Positions 28,060 to 36,706 of a DNA stretch of 64,000 nt are shown one piece after another (position 1 is the stretch's first letter; the number at the start of each line of letters is the position of its first letter). Source of the stretch: Streptococcus pseudoporcinus LQ 940-04 (lineage in GTDB: Bacteria; Bacillota; Bacilli; Lactobacillales; Streptococcaceae); assembly GCF_000188035.1 (NCBI RefSeq), contig NZ_AEUY02000005.1:124001-188000 (forward strand), read 5' to 3'. The notes below the pieces were generated by a model that saw only the letters and a program-made list of their open reading frames with translations, had not been told where the DNA came from and ran no database searches. Made by a program: the position numbers and the translations under genes.

Positions 28060-28079
28060 TGTGATAGCTTTCTATCACA
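28060..28079 (+). promoter_or_regulatory. Perfect inverted repeat at the transcript 5' end
   Basis: TGTGATAG and CTATCACA flank CTTT. It sits about where transcription should start, so it is either an operator or a 5' stabilising hairpin. Confidence 0.5.
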
Positions 28080-28120
28080 GAAAATAGGTATAGCTAACCG
28101 AAAATGGAGGAAACTTTTTT

Positions 28121-28462
28121 ATGAAACTAATGTGCAAAAAATTTGCATTGTCTACAATTGCTGCTCTAGCATTAGCTGCAGCATGTCTCACTGCTTCAAT
28201 TCAAATTGTCAACGCAGATCAAGTTGGAAATATCAACACTGAAGTTCGTTCAGAAGCTAAAGACAACAGCCGTCAAGCCTTGGTAGACTTCTTAAAACAA
28301 AAAAATATTGAGGAAGAAGATGCTGAGTTGTATTTAGATCTTAATGAAGAAGATTTTGCAGGACTTTTAGAAAAATTCAAATCTCAAACAGAAGATGAAG
28401 TAAAAAAACAAATTAATACCTTCTTCGATGAACTTGCCCCAAAACAAGTATATTTTAACTAA
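28121..28462 (+). CDS. Small secreted acidic protein, unknown
   Basis: This 113-residue protein has a clear signal peptide: basic start (MKLMCKKF), hydrophobic core, and probable cleavage after A32 (VNA-DQ). The mature ~81 residues are acidic, helix-prone, without cysteine, and contain the acidic run EEEDAELYLDLNEEDF. I recognise no domain. GGAGG precedes the ATG by ten bases. It has its own promoter, a 5' inverted repeat and a strong GC-rich terminator, so it is a well-expressed single-gene unit. It stands next to the PerR-type metal exporter, divergent from it. Roles in adhesion, metal handling or surface interaction are all guesses. Confidence 0.75.
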   Translation: MKLMCKKFALSTIAALALAAACLTASIQIVNADQVGNINTEVRSEAKDNSRQALVDFLKQKNIEEEDAELYLDLNEEDFAGLLEKFKSQTEDEVKKQINTFFDELAPKQVYFN

Positions 28463-28484
28463 TTAAGACTCCTTAAATAAGACA

Positions 28485-28520
28485 AGCCCCGCTCTCAGAC
28501 CGATAGAGCGGGGTTTTCTT
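28485..28520 (+). terminator. Strong terminator of the secreted protein gene
   Basis: Nine-base GC-rich stem CCCCGCTCT with AGAGCGGGG (28487-28495, 28505-28513) followed by TTTTCTTCTT. Confidence 0.92.
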
Positions 28521-28789
28521 CTTAATCATAACCAAATCGGCTCGTTCATAAGACTATTAAGAGCAGCTAAGGTGACTGATCAATTCTTATTAAAAAGGGA
28601 CCTTATCATTACTCAAATTTGGTAAGATCCTTTAAATGGTTTAAATACAGCTTTCCAAGCTCGCACAATTAACACATTACCTAGTGGAATCCCTATCCAT
28701 GTAAAAGCCTACTAAGTAAGCATTGAGCTTCCCCTTTGAAGCATAACCGTTTCAGCTGGGTGACTTTACTCTATTAGAGGATACTACTA
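28521..28789. other. Gene-free interval before the acid phosphatase gene end
   Basis: I see no coding frame. A loose inverted repeat near 28590-28630 (AAAGG with CCTTT and inner pairs) might be a distant terminator for the acid phosphatase gene. Confidence 0.4.
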
Positions 28790-29527
28790 TTAATAAGCCG
28801 AATTCTCTAAAACCTCTTCCCCATATCCTCCAGCTTGCGGCAATGGTAAGTTAGTAGAATTAGGAGCCCTTAAAATTCTAATAGGTCTGGCACCCACTTC
28901 TCTTGCTGCATGAATATCTTCATTACTATCTCCATAATGAATTTCTGAACCATATTTCTTAATGTAATATGACTTGTCATACTTATAAGGTTTAATAGCC
29001 TTATCTCCGGTATAATGAACAGCAATCGGTTTGTCTAATTTAAAATCTTTAGCTAAGGTTTTAGCTGTTTTGTCAATCTCACCTTCTTTATACATGGAAC
29101 CCCTTGTTCTTCCTGTAATAAAGACGATTTTATCTCCTCGTTTTTGATGCATTGCAATTAATTTCTTTGCATATTCTTTAGGAATAGAATCTTGATCTCC
29201 TCGTTTAGCCACAAGATCCCAGAACTTTTGCTTATGAAGAAAATCAAAAGAGCCTGGCGTTATATACTCCTTTCCATACTGGAAATATTGACTACTAAAA
29301 AGCAAGGTGTCATCAATATCAAAGCTTACAGTTATTTGTTTCTTACCATCTAAGCTTTTTTCAATAGCTTCAATAGAAAGAGTCTTCACTTTAGCCTCAT
29401 CATTTTTCGAAAGGGCAGTCACACCCTTTTGTGTATAAGCTACTTTTGGTCCACTTGCTTCAACTATGGTGGAAGAAGTTGCAATAATTCCTAAAACCAA
29501 AAGACTACTCATTAATCGTCTCTTCAT
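28790..29527 (-). CDS. aphA: Secreted class B acid phosphatase (AphA-like, HAD family)
   Basis: This 245-residue exported phosphatase hydrolyses phosphomonoesters outside the membrane. A signal peptide (MKRRLMSSLLVLGIIATSS) leads the mature chain. HAD motifs are intact: SFDIDDTLLFSS with both catalytic Asp, FITGRTRG, and the acidic YGDSNEDI. The layout fits class B (AphA). I choose the ATG at 29527, which has GGAGG nearby; the longer frame to 29608 adds a non-signal extension. The promoter overlaps a cre site, so CcpA repression during growth on good sugars is likely. Confidence 0.87.
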   Translation of the reverse strand: MKRRLMSSLLVLGIIATSSTIVEASGPKVAYTQKGVTALSKNDEAKVKTLSIEAIEKSLDGKKQITVSFDIDDTLLFSSQYFQYGKEYITPGSFDFLHKQKFWDLVAKRGDQDSIPKEYAKKLIAMHQKRGDKIVFITGRTRGSMYKEGEIDKTAKTLAKDFKLDKPIAVHYTGDKAIKPYKYDKSYYIKKYGSEIHYGDSNEDIHAAREVGARPIRILRAPNSTNLPLPQAGGYGEEVLENSAY

Positions 29528-29556
29528 AAAAACCTCCAAAATATTATAAGATAACT

Positions 29557-29577
29557 CTAAGGGCATTACTCCCTTAG
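29557..29577 (-). promoter_or_regulatory. 5' UTR hairpin of the acid phosphatase mRNA
   Basis: CTAAGGG and CCCTTAG form a perfect seven-base stem with a seven-base loop between the promoter and the ribosome site. There is no T-run, so mRNA stabilisation is more likely than termination. Confidence 0.45.
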
Positions 29578-29579
29578 CT

Positions 29580-29617
29580 AATATAGCAAAATAAAGCTTT
29601 TTCTGCAAGCGCTACCA
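29580..29617 (-). promoter_or_regulatory. Acid phosphatase promoter with cre site
   Basis: On the minus strand TTGCAG (29603-29608), 17-bp spacer and TGC-TATATT form a promoter. TGCAAGCGCTACCA (29604-29617, plus strand) matches the cre consensus well and covers the -35. Confidence 0.65.
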
Positions 29618-29844
29618 TTCTCTTGTTAATTCCTCATTAATTCTAGCATCTATGCTTGCTAGTTAGGCAAGAGGATAAAGTCGCGTATAACGCTAGGTGA
29701 AACAGACTTTATAATGTGTTAATCAGCCAAGAAAAAACAGGGCTACTAACGACCAGAAAAGACACTAAATTCCTAGCCTCACCAGCCTAGCCAGTAATGA
29801 CGCCAGCTAGAACTAAGATTATAGCAAATGACTCTTTAATTCTC
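29618..29844. other. Gene-free interval before the HU terminator
   Basis: No coding frame, RNA gene or repeat was seen. Confidence 0.5.
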
Positions 29845-29899
29845 TCAACAAAAATATCCTTATCATCATCAAGGATACCTGAGCTGATAAGGATATTTA
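29845..29899 (-). terminator. Terminator of the HU gene
   Basis: A perfect 14-base stem (29852-29865 with 29885-29898) around a 19-base loop lies just after hup. The minus-strand tail is T-rich. Confidence 0.85.
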
Positions 29900-29906
29900 A
29901 GTAATA

Positions 29907-30182
29907 TTATTTAACTGCGTCTTTAAGTGCTTTACCTGCTTTGAAAGCTGGTACTTTTGATGCAGCGATTTCAATTTCTGCACCAGTTTGTGGGTTACGG
30001 CCTTTACGAGCTGCACGTTCACGTACTTCAAAGTTACCAAAACCGATTAATTGAACTTTTTCACCTTCAGCAAGGAAGCCTTCAATTGCAGCAAATACTG
30101 CATCAACAGCTGCCGCTGAATCTTTTTTAGTAAGGTCAGTTGCTTCTGCAACTTTTGCGATTAAATCTTGTTTGTTAGCCAT
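29907..30182 (-). CDS. hup: DNA-binding protein HU
   Basis: HU is the main nucleoid protein, binding and bending DNA as a dimer. The 91-residue protein begins [20 protein letters not shown] and carries the signature [20 protein letters not shown] with the intercalating Pro. Streptococci have a single essential HU gene. GGAGG precedes the ATG. It lies downstream of the ypmS-like gene with an 88-bp gap that should hold its own promoter. Confidence 0.97.
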   Translation of the reverse strand: MANKQDLIAKVAEATDLTKKDSAAAVDAVFAAIEGFLAEGEKVQLIGFGNFEVRERAARKGRNPQTGAEIEIAASKVPAFKAGKALKDAVK

Positions 30183-30270
30183 TTAACAAATCCTCCAATT
30201 AATTAATAAGCAATATGCTTTAACAGTTACCATAATATCTAAAAAAAGCTTATAGGTCAAGTATTTAACG

Positions 30271-30867
30271 TTATTTTGACGATTTCTTGTAAATATCAAA
30301 GCTTATTTTATCATTGATTAAGTCAAGCTTTTTAGCCTTTAGAAAAAGAGGGGTATCACTTCTAATTTTACCAAGGTCAATCATTAAAGATGATTTTTTA
30401 GCATTCACAGTAACAAATTTTGGTAAATCGTAACTTGATTTTACATATTGCAATACTTCTGACTCCGGCAAAGGTAAGGTTCCGGCAGAAATCGACGAAA
30501 CGTGCAATTGTACGTTACCATTAGCTAGAGCAATCGGCTGAAAATAGACATAAAGAGGAACTTCATAACCTAAAAGTTTATACTTACCTTCAAAAATAAT
30601 TGAAGATGACCCAGCATAAATATTGTATGTCAAATCCTTAGTTTGATTGTCTTTTAAAAAACTAGCCACAGTTTGATTTAATTGCTGACGGTTAGAGTTA
30701 ATGGTTCCAACTTTGATTGCTTTCTGTTTTTGAACCTTTATTTGTTCTGTTTCTGGTTCTCGAATTTGAATTAAGCGACTGCCTATTACAAAACAAAAAG
30801 CTAAATTTAGGGCTAATAAAAGAAGAAAACCCCATTTCCACCAATTAATATTTGAGTTTTTTTTCAT
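30271..30867 (-). CDS. YpmS-family (DUF2140) membrane-anchored protein
   Basis: This 198-residue protein has an N-terminal membrane helix (about 11-29) and an extracytoplasmic domain with the DUF2140 pattern (PLYVYFQPIALANGNVQLHVSSISAGTLPLP). The function is unknown. It overlaps the preceding SGNH hydrolase gene by 23 bp and is the third gene of a degV-SGNH-ypmS unit that is conserved in streptococci. GGAGG lies inside the upstream gene. Both proteins face outward, so they may act together at the envelope. Confidence 0.8.
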   Translation of the reverse strand: MKKNSNINWWKWGFLLLLALNLAFCFVIGSRLIQIREPETEQIKVQKQKAIKVGTINSNRQQLNQTVASFLKDNQTKDLTYNIYAGSSSIIFEGKYKLLGYEVPLYVYFQPIALANGNVQLHVSSISAGTLPLPESEVLQYVKSSYDLPKFVTVNAKKSSLMIDLGKIRSDTPLFLKAKKLDLINDKISFDIYKKSSK

Positions 30868-31687
30868 GTTTTTTGATTGCCTCCAATACAGCGTCGGACA
30901 TTATCTGATAGCCAATGTTATTAGGATGAAAATGATCACCTGCATATAATACATCATTTAAGACACTTTTCTTATCACCTTCTGAGTGAACAATCCCTTC
31001 TTTTCCGTCAATACCCTTGTAGAGTTGATCATTGATAGGAACAAAATGAACATGATTAAACTGGGATAAGGTTATCTTTGTTTTATGATTCCAATTATCC
31101 ACTACATCTTGCATTTTTGTTATTTCCGGAAAATTTAAATAAAAGGGATTATAAATACCTAAAACATAGATACGAATATCTTTATTAGCTTTTTTAGCTA
31201 ATGTAATAATCTTGCTTAACCTTTCCTGATACTCTGTCATCGGCTGGTCAAAAGTTGCTATTTCAAGGTGAGATAAGTATTTTCGAATAACAGCTAATAC
31301 ATCATTCCCACCCACTGTAAGGGTCATGATTTGAGCTTTTTTGAGGTCGGATTTAAGAGCCTCATCACTCAACATACGGTTTAGTATTTGCTGGCTTGTA
31401 TTGCCAGAAATACCGTAATTTTGGGCATTGATAGTAACATGATAATGAGACTCTAAATCTTTGGACAGTAGAGGAATAAAACCACCTTGATTGGTTGAAT
31501 CTCCCACACCTTCAGTCAAAGAATCACCAATGGCAATATAATTGATCTGAATTTTTTCTTGATTAAAAAAATCACTGGCCTTTAATTGTGGCCGTGATCT
31601 TGGTATAAGTAGATGTAAAACAAGGGAAAATGCTAGGAAGGCTAGGACAAAACAGAGACTTCCTTTTAACAAACCTTTTTTATTCAT
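30845..31687 (-). CDS. Membrane-anchored SGNH/GDSL hydrolase
   Basis: This 280-residue protein has an N-terminal hydrophobic anchor (about 7-27) and an SGNH esterase domain with the nucleophile block [13 protein letters not shown], the Gly and Asn blocks ([16 protein letters not shown]) and the catalytic pair in [10 protein letters not shown]. The substrate is unknown; extracellular lipids, or acetyl groups on wall polymers, are plausible. Its start overlaps the degV stop by eight bases and its end overlaps the ypmS-like gene, so translation is coupled. Confidence 0.85.
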   Translation of the reverse strand: MNKKGLLKGSLCFVLAFLAFSLVLHLLIPRSRPQLKASDFFNQEKIQINYIAIGDSLTEGVGDSTNQGGFIPLLSKDLESHYHVTINAQNYGISGNTSQQILNRMLSDEALKSDLKKAQIMTLTVGGNDVLAVIRKYLSHLEIATFDQPMTEYQERLSKIITLAKKANKDIRIYVLGIYNPFYLNFPEITKMQDVVDNWNHKTKITLSQFNHVHFVPINDQLYKGIDGKEGIVHSEGDKKSVLNDVLYAGDHFHPNNIGYQIMSDAVLEAIKKHEKKLKY

Positions 31688-32519
31688 ATCTAATCATAAC
31701 GGCGAAGGCGCCTTCTCCTGTATGCGTTTGAATGATAGAACCAGTTTCTTGCACAGATACCTCTCCCTTGTAAAAAGGTCTAATCCTCTCTAAAAGCTGA
31801 TCTGCTAGTTCCCTGTCACCAGCATAAGAAATAGCAAGCTCTGCAATTGGATTTTGAGCTATCTCATGCATATGGTTTTCCAGCCACTTAAAGAAGGTTT
31901 TATTTCCTCGTCCCTTAGCAATTGGCTGCAATTGATCAGGCACCAACTCCATCAAGAGACGAATATTCAATAAACTGCTAATGGCTCCAGTAACGCGACC
32001 AATTCTGCCACCTTTTACTAGATTCTCTAATGTAGACACCCCAATATAGAGTCTCGTTTTTTCTTTAACTTCTTTAACCTTGGCTAATATTTCAGACAAG
32101 GAAGCTCCAGCTCGGGCTAACTTAGCAGCAGCAAGTACTTGGAATTTTAGAGCTTGATCCGTAAAAGAGGAATCTAAGACATGAACTGAGGCACCGGCAA
32201 TCTCAGCTCCTTGTCGTGATGCTTCAATAGTTCCTGATAGGATTGGATTTAAATGAATAGCAACAATCTCACTAGCCCCTTGTGCAACTAATTTCTCATA
32301 ATAATCTGCAAACAATCCTACCGGTGGTTGGCTGGTCTTGGGTAAATGTTTGCTAGCTTTCATTAACTTAAGGAATTGTCCTTCTTCCTTTAAATCATTA
32401 TCAGAATAAAGCTTCCCATCAATCATCACAGAGAGAGGCACGACAGTTATATCATATTTATCAATTAGATCTTGTTCTATTGTAATTGATGAATCTGTAA
32501 CAATCTTAATATTTCCCAT
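31680..32519 (-). CDS. DegV-family fatty-acid-binding protein
   Basis: DegV (FakB-type) proteins hold a fatty acid for phosphorylation by the FakA kinase. The 279-residue form opens with [19 protein letters not shown], the family start, and contains the TSQPP and hydrophobic tunnel segments ([32 protein letters not shown]). I prefer the ATG at 32519, with GGAAA six bases upstream, over the ATG at 32531, which lacks a ribosome site. It leads the SGNH-ypmS unit. Confidence 0.85.
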   Translation of the reverse strand: MGNIKIVTDSSITIEQDLIDKYDITVVPLSVMIDGKLYSDNDLKEEGQFLKLMKASKHLPKTSQPPVGLFADYYEKLVAQGASEIVAIHLNPILSGTIEASRQGAEIAGASVHVLDSSFTDQALKFQVLAAAKLARAGASLSEILAKVKEVKEKTRLYIGVSTLENLVKGGRIGRVTGAISSLLNIRLLMELVPDQLQPIAKGRGNKTFFKWLENHMHEIAQNPIAELAISYAGDRELADQLLERIRPFYKGEVSVQETGSIIQTHTGEGAFAVMIRYE

Positions 32520-32611
32520 AGTTGTTTCCATTCTATTACTAGTCTATTTCTTAATATTTTAGCATTGATTGGCAAATAAATCAAAGCTTCTTCTGCTTAA
32601 GGTTAGGTAAA

Positions 32612-32655
32612 AAAAAGAAAATAAGAATAGCTAGTCTTTTCTTCTCATTTTAATT
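32612..32655 (-). terminator. Probable terminator of recN
   Basis: On the minus strand an imperfect AT-rich stem around AAGACTAGC/TATTCTT is followed by a run of eight T. The stem is loose. Confidence 0.45.
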
Positions 32656-32661
32656 TTAGAA

Positions 32662-34323
32662 TCACTTTTTCTGTAATAAATCCCGTGCTTGTTGGCGTGC
32701 TGTTTCTGTTATGTCATTGCCTGCAATCATCTTAGCAATTTCCTCCACACGTTGGTTATATTCCAGCAAGCTTGCTCTTGATATGGTCGTATCAGCCTTA
32801 CTTTCCTTGGAAATATAATACTGATAATCTGCAATAGCAATGACTTGTGGTAAATGTGAGATGGCAAGCACCTGGCTGTTCTTCCCGATTTTATAAATCT
32901 TTTGAGCGATAGCCTGAGCAACACGTCCAGACACGCCAGTATCAACCTCGTCAAAGACAATACTCGTTTTGTCTTCCTTACTTGAAATAGCTGCCTTAAT
33001 AGCTAGCATCAACCGTGACAATTCGCCACCTGAGGCCACTTTAACTAAAGGTTTAAAGCCTTCACCAGGGTTTGTTGAGATATAAAATTCAACAGTCTCA
33101 TTACCGTTACGGTTAAACTTTGAAGGTGTCAAACGCACTTCAAAATTAGCTTTTGCCATATATAAATCATTTAGTTGGTGTTTGATATCCAATTCTAATT
33201 GATTAGCAAGCTTATGTCGGCTATGACTTAGAAGTTTAGCCTGAGCTATTAAATCTTTTTCTACTCTTTTAAGCTGTGATTCTAGTTCTTCATCTGAACT
33301 TTCACTACCTGTTAAAAGTTGATATTCTTTTTCAATATTGCTGTAATAATCTAAAAGGTCATCAACATTCCCACCATATTTTCGAGTTAAACTGTTAATC
33401 TGATCCAAACGACTGTCTAGTTCTAAAAGACGACCAGCATCAAAATCCAGGTTATCTACAGTATCTGATAGCATTTTATTAACATCTTCTAAAATATAGT
33501 AAGCTTCTGTAATATTACGTGCCATTAATTGATAGTCTGGGTCAAAATTCTCAATTGTTAAGAGATCATTCATGGCAGAACGAATATTGGAGAGACTAGA
33601 TAGTTCCTCGTTATCTATAAGAACTGCTGCATTTGCCAGAGTATCAGCAATTTGTTTATGATTCAAGAGTCGTTGCCGCTCCGATTGAATGGAAATATCC
33701 TCACCTTTTTGTAAGTCAACTGCCTCAATTTCAGCCATTTGAAAAGCTAGCATATCGATGCGTTCTTTATGATCACGCGCATTTTTTTGTTTTTCAATGA
33801 CCTTTTTGCGTAAGCTCTTGTAAGCTTCAAAAGTCTCTTGATAAGTTACTTTTTGGTTTTGAAATGAGGAATCGCCAAAGGCATCTAAGATCGCTAAATG
33901 ATGAGCAGATCTCATCAATTCTTCTTGATCGTGTTGGCCATGGATATCAACTAGAAATTGACCGACTTCTTTTAATGTCGAGAGATTAACCATCTGGCCA
34001 TTAATACGACTCACACTACGTCCGTTAGCAAAAATATCTCGACGAATGATTAATTCATCCTGAACGTCAATACCATTTGCTTCTAGTAAAGTCATCAACT
34101 CAGCTTTATGATCAATGGAAAAAAAACCTTCAATTTCAGCCTTTTGAGCACCATGCCTAATCACATCAATACTAGCACGCGCCCCTAGCATCATATTCAT
34201 AGCATCAATAATGATAGACTTACCTGCTCCTGTTTCACCTGTAAGAACAGTCATTCCATTGTCAAAACTTAGGGAAATTTCCTCAATAATGGCAAAATTT
34301 TTAATCGAAATTTCTAAAAGCAT
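32662..34323 (-). CDS. recN: DNA repair protein RecN
   Basis: RecN is an SMC-like ATPase that acts early at double-strand breaks. The 553-residue protein has Walker A TGETGAGKSIIIDAM at the N-terminus, a central coiled coil, the signature VASGGELSRLMLAIK, and Walker B VFDEVDTG. It is complete. It is the last gene of the xseA-xseB-ispA-tlyA-argR-recN unit and follows argR by 15 bp. Confidence 0.96.
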   Translation of the reverse strand: MLLEISIKNFAIIEEISLSFDNGMTVLTGETGAGKSIIIDAMNMMLGARASIDVIRHGAQKAEIEGFFSIDHKAELMTLLEANGIDVQDELIIRRDIFANGRSVSRINGQMVNLSTLKEVGQFLVDIHGQHDQEELMRSAHHLAILDAFGDSSFQNQKVTYQETFEAYKSLRKKVIEKQKNARDHKERIDMLAFQMAEIEAVDLQKGEDISIQSERQRLLNHKQIADTLANAAVLIDNEELSSLSNIRSAMNDLLTIENFDPDYQLMARNITEAYYILEDVNKMLSDTVDNLDFDAGRLLELDSRLDQINSLTRKYGGNVDDLLDYYSNIEKEYQLLTGSESSDEELESQLKRVEKDLIAQAKLLSHSRHKLANQLELDIKHQLNDLYMAKANFEVRLTPSKFNRNGNETVEFYISTNPGEGFKPLVKVASGGELSRLMLAIKAAISSKEDKTSIVFDEVDTGVSGRVAQAIAQKIYKIGKNSQVLAISHLPQVIAIADYQYYISKESKADTTISRASLLEYNQRVEEIAKMIAGNDITETARQQARDLLQKK

Positions 34324-34338
34324 TTATCAGCCCTCTCT

Positions 34339-34812
34339 TTACGATGATTTATTAGTCACCCATCTTGACACTTCATCTCTGATATAATCCGCATCCGCCT
34401 CTGTTTTTGCCAACAAAAGAATGCTGTCATCATCTTCAATAACACCAAAAATACGTTCGGCAAAATCCGTATAGAGATAGCGTTTCATTACCATAGCATT
34501 TCCTGGGACCACTTTTAAATACAGGTGTTGTTTTAAGCCCTGATTTTTTTCTGAAATGGATAAAATACTACTTCGAATAGATAAAGGACGCTGTGTAATC
34601 TTTTTGCCACTATCTTGAGAGAGACCATAGATATATGGGCCGGAACCAGAAGGTATTTTCACAATTCCAATCTCGTTCATATCTCTAGAAATAGTCGCTT
34701 GTGTCAGCTCTAGGCCTTGTTCTTTAAGTAAGGCTAGTAACTCATGTTGGGTTTCAATATCATGCGATAGAACAATCTTTTTAATTAAATCTAAACGTTC
34801 ACTTTTCTTCAT
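34339..34812 (-). CDS. argR: ArgR/AhrC-family arginine regulator
   Basis: ArgR hexamers sense arginine and control arginine synthesis and catabolism. The 157-residue form has the winged helix (HDIETQHELLALLKEQG, TQATISRDMNEI) and the C-terminal oligomerisation and arginine-binding domain (GNAMVMKRYL, GVIEDDDSILLLAKT). I choose the ATG at 34812, overlapping the end of tlyA by 14 bp; the longer frame to 34845 lacks family support. The tlyA-argR-recN order is conserved in Firmicutes. Confidence 0.9.
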   Translation of the reverse strand: MKKSERLDLIKKIVLSHDIETQHELLALLKEQGLELTQATISRDMNEIGIVKIPSGSGPYIYGLSQDSGKKITQRPLSIRSSILSISEKNQGLKQHLYLKVVPGNAMVMKRYLYTDFAERIFGVIEDDDSILLLAKTEADADYIRDEVSRWVTNKSS

Positions 34813-35626
34813 GTCTGTCAAATTCCTTATGTGCTTTTTCAACAAGAGACGAAATAGCTGTTTCGCTAACAGCCCCCTCCTGTGAGCCCTTTTGTAAATG
34901 TATCAAAAATTCAATATTACCATGACCACCTTGAATCGGTGAATAATCTAATCCTTTAACTATAAATCCGAATTTTGTAGCAAATGCGATGACTTCTTGA
35001 ATGACTTTTTGATGGACATTTTTGTCCTTAACAATCCCATTTTTACCAACCCAATCACGACCTGCCTCAAATTGTGGTTTGATTAAGGCAACAACATGAC
35101 CACTATCAGCTAAAATATCATGAAGAGCTGGTAAGATCAAACTTAAGGAGATAAAGGAAACATCAATACTTGCAAAAGTAGGTTGTCCCTCTTGAAAATC
35201 AGCAAGCTGTGCATAACGAAAATTATACTGCTCCATACTTCTGACACGAGGGTCTTGTCTGAGCTTCCAAACTAATTGATTGGTGCCGACATCAACAGCA
35301 TAAACTAATTGAGCACCAGCTTGCAGCATGACATCAGTAAAACCTCCAGTAGAAGCGCCAATATCAATTGTAATTCTATCAACCACGGAAATAGCAAAAA
35401 CTTTCAATGCTTTTTCAAGTTTCAAGCCACCACGGCTGACATATTTTAGTTTTTCACCTTTTAATTTAAGCTCAGTTGTTTCATCAATCTTCTCACCTGG
35501 CTTATCATAACGTTGACCATTCAATACCGCTACAACTAAGCCCGCCATAACCCCTCGTTTGGCCTGCTCTCTAGTATCAAATAGGCCTTGTCTGTAGGCT
35601 AGAACATCAACTCTCTCTTTAGGCAT
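34799..35626 (-). CDS. tlyA: TlyA-family rRNA methyltransferase
   Basis: TlyA is a 2'-O-methyltransferase of ribosomal RNA, often mislabelled hemolysin. The 275-residue protein has an N-terminal S4 RNA-binding domain (KERVDVLAYRQGLFDTREQAKRG shortened) and an FtsJ-like fold with the SAM loop DIGASTGGFTDV and the catalytic Lys in IKPQFEAG. Its start overlaps the ispA end by eight bases and its end overlaps argR. Confidence 0.92.
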   Translation of the reverse strand: MPKERVDVLAYRQGLFDTREQAKRGVMAGLVVAVLNGQRYDKPGEKIDETTELKLKGEKLKYVSRGGLKLEKALKVFAISVVDRITIDIGASTGGFTDVMLQAGAQLVYAVDVGTNQLVWKLRQDPRVRSMEQYNFRYAQLADFQEGQPTFASIDVSFISLSLILPALHDILADSGHVVALIKPQFEAGRDWVGKNGIVKDKNVHQKVIQEVIAFATKFGFIVKGLDYSPIQGGHGNIEFLIHLQKGSQEGAVSETAISSLVEKAHKEFDRHEEK

Positions 35627-36488
35627 TCAAGCGCAACCTTTCTATCAAGCAAATAATGTTATCAGGCTTTAAAATAAGCTTATTTCGTAAAGCTTCTAAA
35701 ATTGCAATACTTTGATCGATATCCTCATTCAAGACACGATAAGATTCGTCTAAGCCTAGTAGACGAGGATAGGTCATTTTTTCTGCTGTTAAATCTTTCT
35801 GAGGTGTTTTACCCAAATTCGTAAAATCAGCTGTCACATCTAAGATATCATCACGAACTTGAAAAGCATGACCAACCTTCAAACCAGCTTGATAAAGGTC
35901 TAGCAGAATTTCTTCGTCAACGTCTGCTATCTTGGCCGCTGCCCAAAAAGGGTAGGCCAGCAAACAACCTGTTTTATGGCGATGAATCTCTTGTAAATCA
36001 GTTAAAGCTAGTTCTTGACCTTCCGCTTTCATATCCAGCATTTGCCCACCAACCATGCCAAAAGTCCCTGATGAATGAGACAGACAATGCATTAAATCAA
36101 CCTTTATATTTGCCGACAAATTTGTCTCAGCAATTAAAGCAAAGGCATCCAAAAAGAGACTATCACCAGCTAATATAGCCGTAGCTTCATCAAATTTTTT
36201 ATGATTGGTAAGGCGACCACGTCGATAATCATCATTGTCCATGGCAGGGAGATCATCATGGATCAAACTCCCCGTGTGAATCATTTCAAGAGCGGCTGCC
36301 ACATCATAATGGCTGTCTGTTAAAGTCACTGAAAAAGCCTCTAACAACTCTAATAGGAGAAGGGGTCTAATCCTTTTACCGCCAGCTTCTGCAGAATAAC
36401 GAATCGCTGCTATGAGATGCTCAGACACAGCTTGCTTACCTTGATAAAAACGGGTAATGGCCTGATTAATCTTATCTACTTTATCCAT
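35619..36488 (-). CDS. ispA: Farnesyl (polyprenyl) diphosphate synthase
   Basis: IspA condenses isopentenyl diphosphate into farnesyl diphosphate, the precursor of the undecaprenyl carrier lipid. The 289-residue protein has both aspartate-rich motifs: DDLPAMDNDD (first) and DDILD (second), plus GGKRIRP at the N-terminus. Its ATG shares one base with the xseB stop (TAATG), so it is translationally coupled to the exonuclease small subunit. Confidence 0.94.
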   Translation of the reverse strand: MDKVDKINQAITRFYQGKQAVSEHLIAAIRYSAEAGGKRIRPLLLLELLEAFSVTLTDSHYDVAAALEMIHTGSLIHDDLPAMDNDDYRRGRLTNHKKFDEATAILAGDSLFLDAFALIAETNLSANIKVDLMHCLSHSSGTFGMVGGQMLDMKAEGQELALTDLQEIHRHKTGCLLAYPFWAAAKIADVDEEILLDLYQAGLKVGHAFQVRDDILDVTADFTNLGKTPQKDLTAEKMTYPRLLGLDESYRVLNEDIDQSIAILEALRNKLILKPDNIICLIERLRLNA

Positions 36489-36706
36489 TAGGCATCAATC
36501 TCAACTTCTGTTCCATCATTTTGCATGACTTTAACCAAGGTTTTCTCAGCATCTTGCAAAGTTTTTTGTAGACCTTTTGAAAGAATCATTCCTTTCTGAA
36601 ATTCCGCTAAGGCCTCTTCTAGGGGGACATCCCCATTTTCAAGTTTTGTAACAATGGCTTCTAGTTCTTGTAAGCCTTCTTCAAATGTTTGTTTTTTGCT
36701 TGACAT
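36488..36706 (-). CDS. xseB: Exodeoxyribonuclease VII small subunit
   Basis: XseB binds XseA to form exonuclease VII, which degrades single-stranded DNA. The 72-residue protein has the family pattern [29 protein letters not shown] in two helices. It overlaps the xseA end by 26 bp and the ispA start by one base. Confidence 0.95.
   Translation of the reverse strand: MSSKKQTFEEGLQELEAIVTKLENGDVPLEEALAEFQKGMILSKGLQKTLQDAEKTLVKVMQNDGTEVEIDA

Noticed and set aside
28060..28079. CRP/FNR-like reading of TGTGA...TCACA
   Set aside because: The spacing between half-sites is ten, not six, and streptococci do not use CRP in this way. I keep it as an unassigned inverted repeat.
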